Positions 15,901 to 25,429 of a stretch of DNA of 39,892 bases are shown piece by piece. Source of the stretch: Singulisphaera sp. (GTDB lineage: Bacteria > Planctomycetota > Planctomycetia > Isosphaerales > Isosphaeraceae); assembly GCA_027451445.1 (NCBI GenBank), contig DAIDJG010000600.1, forward strand, positions 1-39,892, written 5' to 3'. Both the position numbers and the translations under genes were made by a program. The stretch's first letter is position 1. Each line of letters begins with the position of its first letter. Under the pieces are notes generated by a model. That model made no database searches, was not told where the DNA came from, and saw nothing but the letters and a program-made list of their open reading frames with translations.

Positions 15901-16582
15901 CTGGCCCAACGGACTTCAGTTCTGGGACGTGGAGTCGGGTGCGGCTGGCCCGGAGCGCCAGGCCGGAGACGGTGAGATCATTGAGGCGGTGGCGTGGCAC
16001 CCGGCCGGCAAGACGATCGCCACAGCGGAGCACGGCAGTGCGGGCGCAGGCATTCGCATTCGCGACGCCGCCCACGGCGCAGTGCTCTTCACCCTGCTAC
16101 TCCGCGAGACCGGGGCGGTCACTTTCGACGGCGACGGCCGCCTCGTGGCTGGCGGCAACGGACACGGAGACGTGCGGGTCTGGGACGCCGCCAACGGAAC
16201 ACCGCTGCTGGGCCTATCGGCCGGCCGTGCAGGCGTGCGCGGCGTCTGCTTCCTCTCCAACCCGCTCCGCATTGCCGCCGGCACCGAGGACGGCGCCGTA
16301 CGTATCTGGGACGCGAAGACCGGCGCGCCCCTCTTCGTATTGCTGGCCCTCTCCGGCGAGCACGCCGCCACTATCGAGCCCGACGGCCGGCTACGGGTCA
16401 CGGACCCGAAGGCCGAGGACGAGCTCATCTATCTCGTGCGCGAGAAGGAGGACGGCCCGGTTCGCATGCTGACACCGGCCGAGTTCCGCGCCGCGGCCGA
16501 ACACGCAAAAACCAGGCGCCCGGCGACGACTCCGCCGGGTGCAGAATCGAACCGTTCCGACCCCGGAAGACCACCGCAGTAA
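12908..16582 (+). CDS. Transmembrane Ser/Thr protein kinase with anti-sigma-like N-terminus, PEGA and WD40 repeats
   Basis: A 1224-residue signalling protein. Residues about 10-45 contain HELERYLLG and DHVGACAQC, the H-x3-C-x2-C zinc motif of anti-sigma factors. The kinase domain (about 121-385) has a glycine loop GAGGMGVV, the VAVKAMR lysine, catalytic HRDIKPGNIW, DFGLAKA and GTPQYMSPEQ, so it should be active. One hydrophobic segment (about 401-422) crosses the membrane. A PEGA-like strand pair (about 428-478) follows, then WD40 repeats (about 528-1175, many ending WDV or WDA) outside the cytoplasm. A GTG at 12890 is in frame, but the ATG at 12908 is preferred. Its position right after the ECF sigma factor makes sigma control by phosphorylation or sequestration likely; this is inferred. 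Confidence 0.93.
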   Translation: MPALMPCPDAHELERYLLGLTPDPDASRLDDHVGACAQCARAAGTLSGSDELIDAVRNAPERLRQLPRDEAVQQLIARLKRLACVVDDATVPSFSSAEDMEATQEFFDLLSPQQAPGELGRLGPYRILKMIGAGGMGVVFEAEDPHLERRVAVKAMRRSLATNASARARFLREARTVAALEHDHIVTVLQAGEDQGVLYLAMPLLKGESLDDRLKREERLAPAEALRIAREAAEGLAAAHERGLVHRDIKPGNIWLESVGGRVKLLDFGLAKAMDEAADLTHQGTITGTPQYMSPEQTRGGAVMPRSDLFSLGCVLYQMLTGVAPFRGPDPIATLLAVAAERPVSPEKVVPGVPRAISELVLRLLAKAPEDRPESARAVVEAIRVIERASLAPAAPRRPGRAALVFAGAVVLAALAGPVIYVNTGKGKIVVRVDPSDVRITVDGEPREGVTITVRSGTHTVRVEKEGFAPFRTDVRIWRGSQTEVPAVLKPEARPRGDTVAGLPNAPAGQYDEQFPGFVPAPAPIPGIHRWQIAGRFPCGWFTDLAWSPDGTRLVVCASDQVVRVYDGETLRLLRAWPFPWVKSVAWSGDGRWIAAGSFTGAVGLWSADDGSPQPAPEALPAGAFVMALAFSPDSRTLAVASRFRKELRLWDVVRRAPAPALEHPDVLQDVCWSPDGKSLATASLDKLVRVWDVGKAEVIRTFEGHIGPVHSVAFTSDGQRVVSAADDRRVRVWNLARGEEERAWQSSPNSATIGSSVATSKDGLTAYVALGDPDIYVRSLDDGGPRTVLGGRTGHQYQFPFPHAIRFRFDGARLASINQDASLRVWDVKSGALVGAVESHSPSIRGLASDPAGTMLAAGTVRGDAARVWNASNGRLRITLSGRPSRAVQGVAFSPDGRTIAIGCGANPIYLRGEPEPNSVRLFAADGTPGRTFSDLSGAITALAFLSDGRRLATGGQGSPLQIWDRDTGSLLRTIPTDGWAELIAFAPDGRRFAKLIWPNGLQFWDVESGAAGPERQAGDGEIIEAVAWHPAGKTIATAEHGSAGAGIRIRDAAHGAVLFTLLLRETGAVTFDGDGRLVAGGNGHGDVRVWDAANGTPLLGLSAGRAGVRGVCFLSNPLRIAAGTEDGAVRIWDAKTGAPLFVLLALSGEHAATIEPDGRLRVTDPKAEDELIYLVREKEDGPVRMLTPAEFRAAAEHAKTRRPATTPPGAESNRSDPGRPPQ

Positions 16583-16647
16583 CGCTCGAAGCACCGAACC
16601 GCTCTCGCTCATCCCTGATCGCCCACGACTCACCGGAGACGACCTCG

Positions 16648-19600
16648 ATGTCGCCACTGTTCGCCGTCCGTAATCGTGCTGTGTCCAGGTCCCGCCGCCG
16701 CGCGCTCGTACTGGAGGCGCTCGAGGTCCGGTGTGTGCCGACAACTTACACCTGGGCGGCCGACGTCGGCGGCGACATCAACAACGCCAGTAACTGGGTC
16801 GACCCCAACGGCAATCACGCCGTACCGAGCGGCGGCGACGCCGCCGTCATCCCTTTCGCTGATATAACAGTCACCGACAGCACGAGCGGCACCATCGGAT
16901 TCGACAACCTCGATTGCGCGGCGACGATCGCCATGGAGCCCAACGCCGAGTACTTCCAGGTTGGCGGCACCTCGACCGTCGCCGGGGTCAACGTCGGACG
17001 CGGCAACCACTTTGAGGTCGTCAGCGGGACGACCACTCTGACCGGACAGTCGATTATCGGCTCCAACGGGTTCCTCCTCCTGGACTCCGGAGCGGTCGTC
17101 GACAACACGGGTACGATCAACTTCTCGGGGGACAGCCCGTCCGGGCAGCTTGGGCTCCAGGGTCCCGCCACGAGCCCCGCAACACTCAACAACACCGGCA
17201 CGCTCATGAAGTCAGGTCTCGGCACGACTGAGGCAAACGCCGTCATCGTCAACGACCTGGGGGGCAAGATGGTCGTCACGGGCGGAGAGCTCGACCTCAA
17301 CGCCGGTGGCACGAGCGAGGGGGGCAACTACACGGTTAGCGCGGGTGCTGACCTGGAAATCTCCGGCGGTCTCGATCGCACGATCAGCGGCACCTTCACC
17401 GGTAGCGGCGGCGGCACGGTCAGCATCCAGACGAACAATCACCATATTCTCGTCGCCGACACCGGCGCGACGTTTGACTTCCCGCCGGGCATGCTTCAGT
17501 TCAAGAATGTGCTTGTCTTCCCGGCGACACCAGGTGCCGTGCCGACGCTCACCAACCTCGGCGACGTGACGATACCGAACCTCCACAACGAAACGTTCCA
17601 GTCGGTCGTGTTCCAGAACGACGGCACATTCACCGCCAATTCGGCCAGTCTCACCGTCGCCGTGAACGCCGTCGTCCACAACACGGGCACGTTCACGTTA
17701 AACGGGTCGTCCACCGTCGGCGGAGATCCTACCGCGATCTTGACCAACACGGGCGCAATCGTCGTCGCAGCCGGCGCGGGCACCTCGATCAACGCCTCCG
17801 ATCCGCTGACGAACTCCGGCTCGCTCGAGGTCCAGTCGGGCACCTTGATGCTGATCACCTCCAACTACGACCCGCTCACCAAGACCCTGAAGGGCGGAAC
17901 CTGGAGGGTCGATAACGGCGCCACGCTCGACTTCAGCAGAACCCCGGTCATCACGGCCAACACGGGGACGATCACGCTCAACGGCCCGAACGCGTCGTTC
18001 GGCGACCTGAGCGCGCTGGCCTCCAACAGCGGCAGCTTGACCCTGAACGCCGGCGCGACCCTCACCACGCCCGGCGGCCTGGCCAACACAGGGACGATCA
18101 CCGTCGGGCCGGGCAGCACGCTGACCGTGAAGGGACAATACAGTCAGACCGCCGGCGCCAACCTGATCGCCCAGATTGGCGGCGACCCCGCCTCCGGTCA
18201 GTTCGGAACGCTCGCCAGCCAGGGGGCTGCGACCCTCGCGGGCGACTTCACCGTCGGCTTCGCCAACGGCTACCTGCCGAGCGCCGGTAACAGCTACACG
18301 ATGATGACCTACCCCAGCGCCACCGGCGCGTTCGACAAGATCGTTCGCACCAGCGCCGGGAGCGGCCAACTCGTCGGCGTCGCGCTCAACCCGACCGACG
18401 TGGTTGTCACCACCAACCTGAACGCGTCCGACCTCGCGATTGCCAGCGCCGACATCAACGCCCCGTCGTCCGCCACGCCCGGGCAGCCGTTCACGATCAG
18501 TTACACGGTCAACAACCTGGCCGCCGCCGCGACCGGCATTTCAAGCTGGGTCGATTCCATTTACGTTTCCCAATCGAGCCAGTTCGATGGCTCGGCGGTC
18601 CTGGTCGGACGCGTACCCCACGACGGTGCCGTCGCGGGTGGGGCGAATTACACCGGCTCGCTGAGCAACGTGGCCTTCCCGGGGGTCTTGCCGGGTACGT
18701 ATCACGTCTTCGTCGAGGTGGACAGCCGCGAGCAGGTCGCCGACCCGTACCGGACGAACAACGTGGCCGCCGCGCCGGGGACGCTCGACGTGACGGTCCC
18801 CGGCCTGACACCCGGCACCCCGGCCTCGGGCACGCTCGCGAGCGGCGGCGATGCGTACTACCAGCTCAACGCCACGGCCGGCGAGACCGTCAGCCTTAGC
18901 GCGACGGGCCCCGTGACCCTCGAGGTCAGCTACGCCGCGATCCCGACCGATGCGGTCCGTGACTTCGCGTCCAGCGGGGTAAGCCCGTCGATCACCATCC
19001 CAGCAACGCTGAACGGCGCTTACTACATCCACGTCCACGCAACGCAAAGCGGCGCGTACACGTTGTCGGCCCAGGCGCTCGGGTTCCAGGCGCTCGGGTT
19101 CACTCCAACGAGCGCGACGACCGCCGCCCCGTTCGTCGCGACGATCAATGGCGCCGGCTTCGCGCCCGGCGCTACGGCCAGCCTGGTCGACTCCGGCGGC
19201 GCAACCCACGCCGCGAGCAGCGTCGAATTCCAAAGCCCGACGACGCTCTTCGCCACCTTCGACCCGTCGACGCTGACCGCCGGTTCCTACCAATTGCAGG
19301 TGACGAATCCGGATGCGAGCAAGTCGACCGCGCCGGGGTCACTCACCCTCGCATCGGGCGCAGGTGCGAAGGCGGGGCAGGTGGCGGTCACCGTGAACGT
19401 TCCCGCCGTCATCCGTCCGGAGCAGGAGGGGCTCGCGACCATCGACTACACGAATACGGGCACGACCGACGTACCCGCCCCCTTGATCGTCCTGAGCAGC
19501 CAGGACGTCCAGTTCCGCATGCCGGGCGAAACCAACTACCAGGGATCGACGCTCATGGTGCTTGGCATCAACCCCGCGGGACCGCTGGGTGTGCTGCCGC

Positions 19601-22600
19601 CCGGCTTCCACGGTGAGTTCTCGGTCCCGTTCCTGCCCTTGACGGCGGGTCTGCACTTGCCCTACACGGTGACCGTTCAGTTGGCCGATCCGACTCAGGC
19701 ATTTCCGTGGTCGCAGTTCGCAAACCTGGGCCAGTCGGGTGGCACGCCGTCGTCGACGTCGTGGTCTTCGATCGTCTCGGCCGCCAGCACCAAGCTGGGG
19801 AGCACCTGGGGCCAGGTGATCAACTCGGTCGACCAGGCGCTGCCGCAGCCCCAGAACTCCGGCGGCCCCGCACCGAGCGGTGCGGCGCTTGATGGCGACT
19901 ACGACTTCCTTCGATTGCTGCGCTACACCACATTTGCGGCAGGCAGCCCGGCGTCGGGACCCGCGGGGGCAGGACCTGCCGTTTCGCCGGCCTCTCTTCC
20001 GGCGGGCGTTTCGGTGGTAGCGACGGTGCCCAAGGTGCTCACCCTCTACCAGGTTGGCGGGGGTAGCGGCCTTGTCGCCGGCGCACCAACCTATCTCGTC
20101 ACTCCCGGCCTCGGCGGCCAGGCCTTCGGCGGTGGCGCGGGGACACGCTACCTCGACCTGGCCAACGCAATCGCCGCGGCCGAGCCCAACGCGAACGTCC
20201 TCTTGCTCGACTGGAGCCCGGAGGCACCTCAGACCTTCTTCGTCGGCGCAGCCGGCCCGTCGGCGAACACCCTCGTGAAAACCGACGGCATCAACCCGAC
20301 GGCCGACGCACTTTACGGCGTCCTCGCCGGACTTCAGGCCCAGGGGCTATTCAACCCGGCCAGCGCCACGTTCATGGGCGAGACCTTCGGCAACGCCGTC
20401 AACGACCGGGTCGCCGCCGAGTTTCGGGGCGCCGGGCTCGGGGTTGTCGATGACGCCATGGTCTTCGATCCCCCGAACGAGATCTCCGGCTACGACCTCC
20501 GCGACCTGGGGGCCAACTTCCAGTATACGTACACGTTCGAGACGTGCCTGATCCTCGATTCGCACCTCAAGCTCGGCCTGGCGCATGCCCAGATCATCTC
20601 GACCTCGGCCACACATGGCCCTCCCGCCCTGAACGACGCGCCCCCGCCCAACTTCACGATCTATGAGGATTTCAGCAGCGAAAAAGACGCCGAGCAGGGC
20701 GTGCTCTGGCTTGCCTCGCGGCTGACGGCGGGGGACGCGAGCTGGCTGACACCTCAGTCGAGTCTCGTCAACCAGCTCGCCCAGGCCGATAACAGCCACT
20801 GGGACGGCTCGGTCGCCTTCGGCACGAACTATGACCCGACGCCGGTCCAGATCCACACGTGCTTCGCGATCGATGGCGGCGGTGACGATCAGGCGCCCGA
20901 TAATGGCGACGACAACGGTGGCGGTGGCGGCAACAGTGCGGGGGGCGGCGGAACCGGCGGCGGCGATAGCGGTGGTGGCGGAAACGTCAACGGTGGTGGT
21001 GGCAACAACGGTCCCTCGCCGGGCACCCCACCGGGCCTCGGAGGATCGGGCGGCTCGTCAGGCGGCGAGCAGAAGTCGCCCAACGACCCCAACGACATCA
21101 CCGGCCCCGCGGGTTTCGGCGCCGCCGGCTTTATCCCACAAGGACAAACCCTCCCATATTCGATCAGCTTCCAGAACGAGCCCACTGCCGATCTCGCGGC
21201 TCAGGTCGTCACCATCACCGAGCAACTCGACCCCAACCTCGACTGGTCGACGTTTCAGCTCGGCGACTTCGGCTTCGGTTCCTACCGTGTCGACGTTCCC
21301 GCTGGTGTGACGAACTATTCAACGCGCATCGATGCGCGTGCCACGGTCGGCCTGTACGTTGACGTCCAGGCCAGCTTCGATTCGGTCACCGGTAGGGCGA
21401 GCTGGACCTTCACTTCGATCGACCCGACCACCGGCGACCAGACCACCGACGTGCTCGCTGGATTCCTCCCGCCCGACACGAGCCCTCCCGCGGGCGAAGG
21501 CTTCGTCAGCTACACGGTTCAACCCAAGGCGTCTGACGCCACCGGCACAACCATCGGCGCCTCGGCCTCGGTGGTCTTCGACACCAACGCCCCCGTGGTC
21601 ACCTCGCCGATCACCAACACGATCGACACCGGCGCGCCGACCAGCAGCGTCGCCACGCTGGCGAGCACCGTCGGCGCCAGCTTCCCCGTGACGTGGTCGG
21701 GCACCGATGACACGGGCGGCTCCGGCGTCGCGTCGTATGACGTGTACGCCTCTGACAACAACGGCCCGTTCACGCTCTGGCAGTCGGCCACCACGCAAAC
21801 CTCGGCAACCTTCAACGGCGCATACGGCCACTCGTATGCGTTTTACTCCGTCGCAACCGACAACGTGGGACACGTCCAGCCCACGCCTGGTGCCCCGCAG
21901 GCCACCACCCAGGTGATCGCAACGCCGTTGCGCGTGACGAGCATCAGCCCGTCGGCCAACTTCCTCACCAGCCTGCCGAACAACCAGGTCGTGGTCACGT
22001 TCAACCGTGCCCTGGCCGGACTTGTACCCAACAAGCCGGACGGGAGCGGAATGACGAGCGCTCCGTTCGCAGTCATGCTGATCCCTTCGGGGCCCGACGG
22101 TCAGGCGACCCAGAAGGCAACCGGCGTCTTCTGGTCGGCACCGACAGGCCAGGACGACGGCGACCTCCCCATTCCCGCCACGGCCGTCTACGCGGTCAAC
22201 GCCGATGGTACGTCGACGATTACGATGACGCCCCACCAGCCTCTCGCGACCGACATCTACCTGATCAGCATTGGAGGCGTTAGCGACCTTTTTGGCGATC
22301 CGCTCTCCACCGATGCCGCGGGCGACCCGGGCCGGGTCTATTCCTCTTTCGACTACCGCCCGTCGACCAATTCGAGCGCACCGAGCGTGACCGGCGTCAC
22401 GGCCGACAACGGAACCGTCCCCATCAACAACAATGCGATTCCCCAGCCCGACACCATTGCCATCCGCTTCAGCAAGCCGATGGACACGTACACCATCAAC
22501 ACCGAAACGGTTCAGCTCTTCGAGAACGGAGTCAACGGCCCGCTTGCGGCCGCCGTCACCTACAGCCCGACCACTCAGTCGGCCTACCTCACGCCGGAAA

Positions 22601-23352
22601 CCGCGCTCAGCCCGGGACACACCTTCTACGTTGCGGTCAACACCGGCGTTACCGACGACCAGAATTTTTCCTCCAACGGTACCCCGCTCGCGGCGCCGTA
22701 TTACACCTCGTTCTCCGTGACGGGCACCGGCGCTGCCGGCAGCGCGGGGACATCGCCGCTGAGGGTGCTGGGAACGACCCCGACCAACGGCATGGTCTGG
22801 CCCAACGCCTTTGGCTACGCGGCCGTCACCTTCAGCGAGGCGATCAACCTCAGCTCGCTGGGCCGGTTTTCGGCGATGCTCATTCCGCACACCGGCGGCG
22901 TGACGACGGGGACCTCGGGCTACGCGGACGTGCCGGTGAACGCCAAGCTCGCGTTCAACCCGAACACGAACCAACTCATCCTCGTGCCCACCGGAATCCT
23001 GCCCAACGGCACAATCTACGCGATCGCGCTGTCGGGCATCGCCGCGGCGAAGAACGCCGACACGCTCTCGGGCACAGCGTACTCGACGTTCCTCTGGAAC
23101 GCCCCTGTGGCGGCGCCGCAGGTCGCGAGCCGGACGAGCGTGGCTGCTGCCGACGTCGTCGTGCCAACGGGGGGAGCGACGCCAGTCGCACCGTCGGGGG
23201 CAGTGAACGCAGTCGTACAGCCGGTTGCGCCGGCGACCCGGACGTTGCTTCGTCCAAAGCAAGCCGTTAGCGCTAGCCGGTTAAACGGCCCTGATGGTCC
23301 GCTTCCGTTGATCGCGCGACGCGCACACAGGGCGAATTTACGTGCGAACTGA
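16648..23352 (+). CDS. Giant multidomain surface protein with lipase-like domain and Ig-like repeats
   Basis: The 2234-residue protein begins with basic residues and VLEALEVRCVPT (about 20-31), a planctomycete LEPR-like export motif. Residues about 33-590 are N/G/T-rich strands of beta-helix type (NTGTITLNG, TNSGSLEVQSG). Then come a CARDB-like domain (about 594-715), a PPC-like domain (about 720-810), an IPT/TIG-like segment (about 818-900), a pancreatic-lipase-like domain (about 1145-1395; NVLLLDWSPEA and MGETFGNAV), a Gly-rich hinge (about 1409-1475), a beta domain (about 1485-1660), an FN3-like unit (about 1660-1750) and three Ig-like Big_5-type units (about 1760-2150). It begins 65 bases after the kinase, so may be co-transcribed. 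No sorting signal is recognised at the C-terminus. The ATG at 16648 is chosen because the motif follows. Confidence 0.85.
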   Translation: MSPLFAVRNRAVSRSRRRALVLEALEVRCVPTTYTWAADVGGDINNASNWVDPNGNHAVPSGGDAAVIPFADITVTDSTSGTIGFDNLDCAATIAMEPNAEYFQVGGTSTVAGVNVGRGNHFEVVSGTTTLTGQSIIGSNGFLLLDSGAVVDNTGTINFSGDSPSGQLGLQGPATSPATLNNTGTLMKSGLGTTEANAVIVNDLGGKMVVTGGELDLNAGGTSEGGNYTVSAGADLEISGGLDRTISGTFTGSGGGTVSIQTNNHHILVADTGATFDFPPGMLQFKNVLVFPATPGAVPTLTNLGDVTIPNLHNETFQSVVFQNDGTFTANSASLTVAVNAVVHNTGTFTLNGSSTVGGDPTAILTNTGAIVVAAGAGTSINASDPLTNSGSLEVQSGTLMLITSNYDPLTKTLKGGTWRVDNGATLDFSRTPVITANTGTITLNGPNASFGDLSALASNSGSLTLNAGATLTTPGGLANTGTITVGPGSTLTVKGQYSQTAGANLIAQIGGDPASGQFGTLASQGAATLAGDFTVGFANGYLPSAGNSYTMMTYPSATGAFDKIVRTSAGSGQLVGVALNPTDVVVTTNLNASDLAIASADINAPSSATPGQPFTISYTVNNLAAAATGISSWVDSIYVSQSSQFDGSAVLVGRVPHDGAVAGGANYTGSLSNVAFPGVLPGTYHVFVEVDSREQVADPYRTNNVAAAPGTLDVTVPGLTPGTPASGTLASGGDAYYQLNATAGETVSLSATGPVTLEVSYAAIPTDAVRDFASSGVSPSITIPATLNGAYYIHVHATQSGAYTLSAQALGFQALGFTPTSATTAAPFVATINGAGFAPGATASLVDSGGATHAASSVEFQSPTTLFATFDPSTLTAGSYQLQVTNPDASKSTAPGSLTLASGAGAKAGQVAVTVNVPAVIRPEQEGLATIDYTNTGTTDVPAPLIVLSSQDVQFRMPGETNYQGSTLMVLGINPAGPLGVLPPGFHGEFSVPFLPLTAGLHLPYTVTVQLADPTQAFPWSQFANLGQSGGTPSSTSWSSIVSAASTKLGSTWGQVINSVDQALPQPQNSGGPAPSGAALDGDYDFLRLLRYTTFAAGSPASGPAGAGPAVSPASLPAGVSVVATVPKVLTLYQVGGGSGLVAGAPTYLVTPGLGGQAFGGGAGTRYLDLANAIAAAEPNANVLLLDWSPEAPQTFFVGAAGPSANTLVKTDGINPTADALYGVLAGLQAQGLFNPASATFMGETFGNAVNDRVAAEFRGAGLGVVDDAMVFDPPNEISGYDLRDLGANFQYTYTFETCLILDSHLKLGLAHAQIISTSATHGPPALNDAPPPNFTIYEDFSSEKDAEQGVLWLASRLTAGDASWLTPQSSLVNQLAQADNSHWDGSVAFGTNYDPTPVQIHTCFAIDGGGDDQAPDNGDDNGGGGGNSAGGGGTGGGDSGGGGNVNGGGGNNGPSPGTPPGLGGSGGSSGGEQKSPNDPNDITGPAGFGAAGFIPQGQTLPYSISFQNEPTADLAAQVVTITEQLDPNLDWSTFQLGDFGFGSYRVDVPAGVTNYSTRIDARATVGLYVDVQASFDSVTGRASWTFTSIDPTTGDQTTDVLAGFLPPDTSPPAGEGFVSYTVQPKASDATGTTIGASASVVFDTNAPVVTSPITNTIDTGAPTSSVATLASTVGASFPVTWSGTDDTGGSGVASYDVYASDNNGPFTLWQSATTQTSATFNGAYGHSYAFYSVATDNVGHVQPTPGAPQATTQVIATPLRVTSISPSANFLTSLPNNQVVVTFNRALAGLVPNKPDGSGMTSAPFAVMLIPSGPDGQATQKATGVFWSAPTGQDDGDLPIPATAVYAVNADGTSTITMTPHQPLATDIYLISIGGVSDLFGDPLSTDAAGDPGRVYSSFDYRPSTNSSAPSVTGVTADNGTVPINNNAIPQPDTIAIRFSKPMDTYTINTETVQLFENGVNGPLAAAVTYSPTTQSAYLTPETALSPGHTFYVAVNTGVTDDQNFSSNGTPLAAPYYTSFSVTGTGAAGSAGTSPLRVLGTTPTNGMVWPNAFGYAAVTFSEAINLSSLGRFSAMLIPHTGGVTTGTSGYADVPVNAKLAFNPNTNQLILVPTGILPNGTIYAIALSGIAAAKNADTLSGTAYSTFLWNAPVAAPQVASRTSVAAADVVVPTGGATPVAPSGAVNAVVQPVAPATRTLLRPKQAVSASRLNGPDGPLPLIARRAHRANLRAN

Positions 23353-23372
23353 GTGAGGTTGGTCTCGCCCGT

Positions 23373-23831
23373 TCAGCTTTTGTCCTCAGTATTCGACTCC
23401 GAGCGATCTGAGGGCGTCTGCCCTGGCGCCGGCGCGACGACCGCGCGGACCGCGGGTGAGAGTAACAACACGAGAACCGCGACGGAGTAGGTGACCGCGA
23501 GGACGACCGACGTGACGCGCCTCTCCACGAGGAATGCGCGTTGAGATTGCGGCGCGACGAGCGCCGCGCGTGCGATGTCGAGGGCGGCTGTTCCATGGCC
23601 GTAGATCAGGAATATGAACCATCCTGCCAGCCACCAACGTGCCCAGGACCGACCCTGGAACGCGAGCAGCCACAGCCCACCCGGAATCACGAGCGCGAAG
23701 AGCGCTCGCAGAGCTAACTGGGCTGTATCCAGTTTGTCCGGGAACCGTACGAAAAGCCAAAGACTCGCGGCCAAATGAACCGCCAAGATCGCGAGCATCA
23801 GCTTCCGACCCGTACGCTCATCGTTCGCCAT
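23373..23831 (-). CDS. Four-helix integral membrane protein, unknown function
   Basis: A 152-residue protein with four hydrophobic segments (about 11-29, 38-57, 65-82 and 104-126) and a polar Ser/Asp/Glu tail (PSDRSESNTEDKS). The start ATG at 23831 has GGAGAGGA about 6 bases upstream; the longer frame to 24005 adds an Arg-rich lead without features. No family was recognised. It is convergent with the giant surface protein (20 bases between stops). Confidence 0.68.
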   Translation of the reverse strand: MANDERTGRKLMLAILAVHLAASLWLFVRFPDKLDTAQLALRALFALVIPGGLWLLAFQGRSWARWWLAGWFIFLIYGHGTAALDIARAALVAPQSQRAFLVERRVTSVVLAVTYSVAVLVLLLSPAVRAVVAPAPGQTPSDRSESNTEDKS

Positions 23832-24026
23832 GGGGGTCCTCTCCGAGGAAACAAGGAGGTCCAGACGGTAATATCCAGGGCCGATGGCCGGCCGTCTACC
23901 CCGACTTGACCCCACCCCAGGCCGCTCGGCGCGAAGCCGGTCGACGCTCACGACGCCGAGCACCTCCAAAACACGCCGCGTCGCATCGCCCCCGACCCTG
24001 GTCACTCGGCGCGACCGATCCGCGAC

Positions 24027-25070
24027 TCAGTACGAATCCTGTGTGACGACTTCGCTGCCCGCGATCGTGCCGAGCGCCCACCAGACCGTGGTGCTGACGG
24101 AGGACTTGATCGCCTTGACCGAACCGTCGCAAAACAGGACGTTCACGATCCCCGAATGCCGGCTGCTCGCCGTGTGTGCTCCTCGGATTCCAGCGCCGCC
24201 GGCGCCGTAGTCGCAGCTTGCGGTGTTGGGCGTCATCACGTGAGTATAGCGAGTCTGAGTTGGGTAGCCGCAGTGCCAGTCGCCGCCGATTCCGGTGGGT
24301 GCCGAATCAAAACCCTGACCCGTTTCGAGCGTTGCGGTGAGCGGGTTTACGGCGGCGCATGCGGTGTAATACTGGCTCGGAATGCTCGGGTTGGCTGGTT
24401 GCGCAACGGCAAATACGGTCGAGTTGGGCTTGCGCAGATCGAGCTTGTTGCTCGGTAACCCGATGACTTTTTCGCTAAAGCAGGCTGTCTGGCTGAGACC
24501 ATCGATGATGCTTGCGAACGTGTACACCTGCGCGTTTCGAGACGAATTGTTGTTCGGGTCGGGTCCGATGAACGGGCCGTTGAACGGACCCTTCTGCGCA
24601 CAGGAATCCGGTGACGAACCGCTGCACGCGACATAGTTGTTATGCCCCTCCGAAGTCGTTTGCATGTCTGCGTCGGAAGGACAAAGGAACCCGGCGATCT
24701 TACTGTAGGTTGCGGTCGTGTTTCCGGCATAGCCCGGCAACGCGGGGTTGACGTTGGGAAGCCCGTACCCGATGAAATTCAACGAGTTGAAGAGCGGGCC
24801 CTGTTCAAGGTACGGCAACATCATCGCGTGGGCCGACCAATCCGCCCAATCGTTCCCCTCGAGCTGGCCCGGCGGGAACGAGCCGACGGTGCTCGAGTAA
24901 TTGTGCACCGCGAGACCGATTTGCTTCAGGTTGTTGACACACTGTGCCCGGCGTGCTGCCTCGCGTGCCGCTTGCACCGCCGGCAAGAGCAGCGCGATCA
25001 GCACCGCAATGATCGCGATGACGACGAGCAGCTCGATCAACGTGAATCCGCTCTGATAGCGCGAACGCAT
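24027..25070 (-). CDS. DUF1559 pseudopilin-like protein
   Basis: The 347-residue protein starts with a type IV prepilin-like signal, [20 protein letters not shown] (8-27), with Glu at the fifth position of the mature form. A helix with [20 protein letters not shown] follows, the hallmark of planctomycete DUF1559 proteins. Near the C-terminus is the H-x9-DG motif ([12 protein letters not shown]). These proteins are probably cell-surface pseudopilins with an unknown ligand and occur in dozens per planctomycete genome. The ATG at 25070 directly precedes the basic start MRSRYQSG. The lipoprotein gene upstream is on the same strand, a common pairing. Confidence 0.92.
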   Translation of the reverse strand: MRSRYQSGFTLIELLVVIAIIAVLIALLLPAVQAAREAARRAQCVNNLKQIGLAVHNYSSTVGSFPPGQLEGNDWADWSAHAMMLPYLEQGPLFNSLNFIGYGLPNVNPALPGYAGNTTATYSKIAGFLCPSDADMQTTSEGHNNYVACSGSSPDSCAQKGPFNGPFIGPDPNNNSSRNAQVYTFASIIDGLSQTACFSEKVIGLPSNKLDLRKPNSTVFAVAQPANPSIPSQYYTACAAVNPLTATLETGQGFDSAPTGIGGDWHCGYPTQTRYTHVMTPNTASCDYGAGGAGIRGAHTASSRHSGIVNVLFCDGSVKAIKSSVSTTVWWALGTIAGSEVVTQDSY

Positions 25071-25429
25071 GTATGAGACTCCAAAATAGCGACCATCCCG
25101 CCCCGGATACGGGACCAGCGATCCGGGCCTTCGAAGCGAGAACCGCGCGATGCGACGGTCCCTACCCACGCTCGGGAAAAGCGATTCGATGATGAGAACC
25201 CCGAGAATCGGTCAAGAACCCGCACGTTCCGTGGTTCGGCAACCCGCTCGCGTCGCGGTGCCGCGCTTCGCTCTGCCTATTGGCTCTAAAACATGACGGG
25301 AAAGCAATAGAATTCTAAAATTAACTATCTGGAATTTCAAAACGTGGTGTACCGACATGCCGGTTTGCACGAACGCGACATGCGCGCACCGGGGCCTGCG
25401 TGTGGCAACCACCGTTGTTACGGTCGCGG

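Noticed and set aside
21319-23262. 647-residue open frame antisense to the giant surface protein
   Set aside because: The composition is Arg/Gly/Val-rich and repetitive, the mirror of the Thr/Ala-rich coding strand, with no family features.
16648-23352. Giant protein as an autotransporter or polyketide-like enzyme
   Set aside because: There is no C-terminal beta-barrel and no synthase motif; beta-rich surface domains explain the length.
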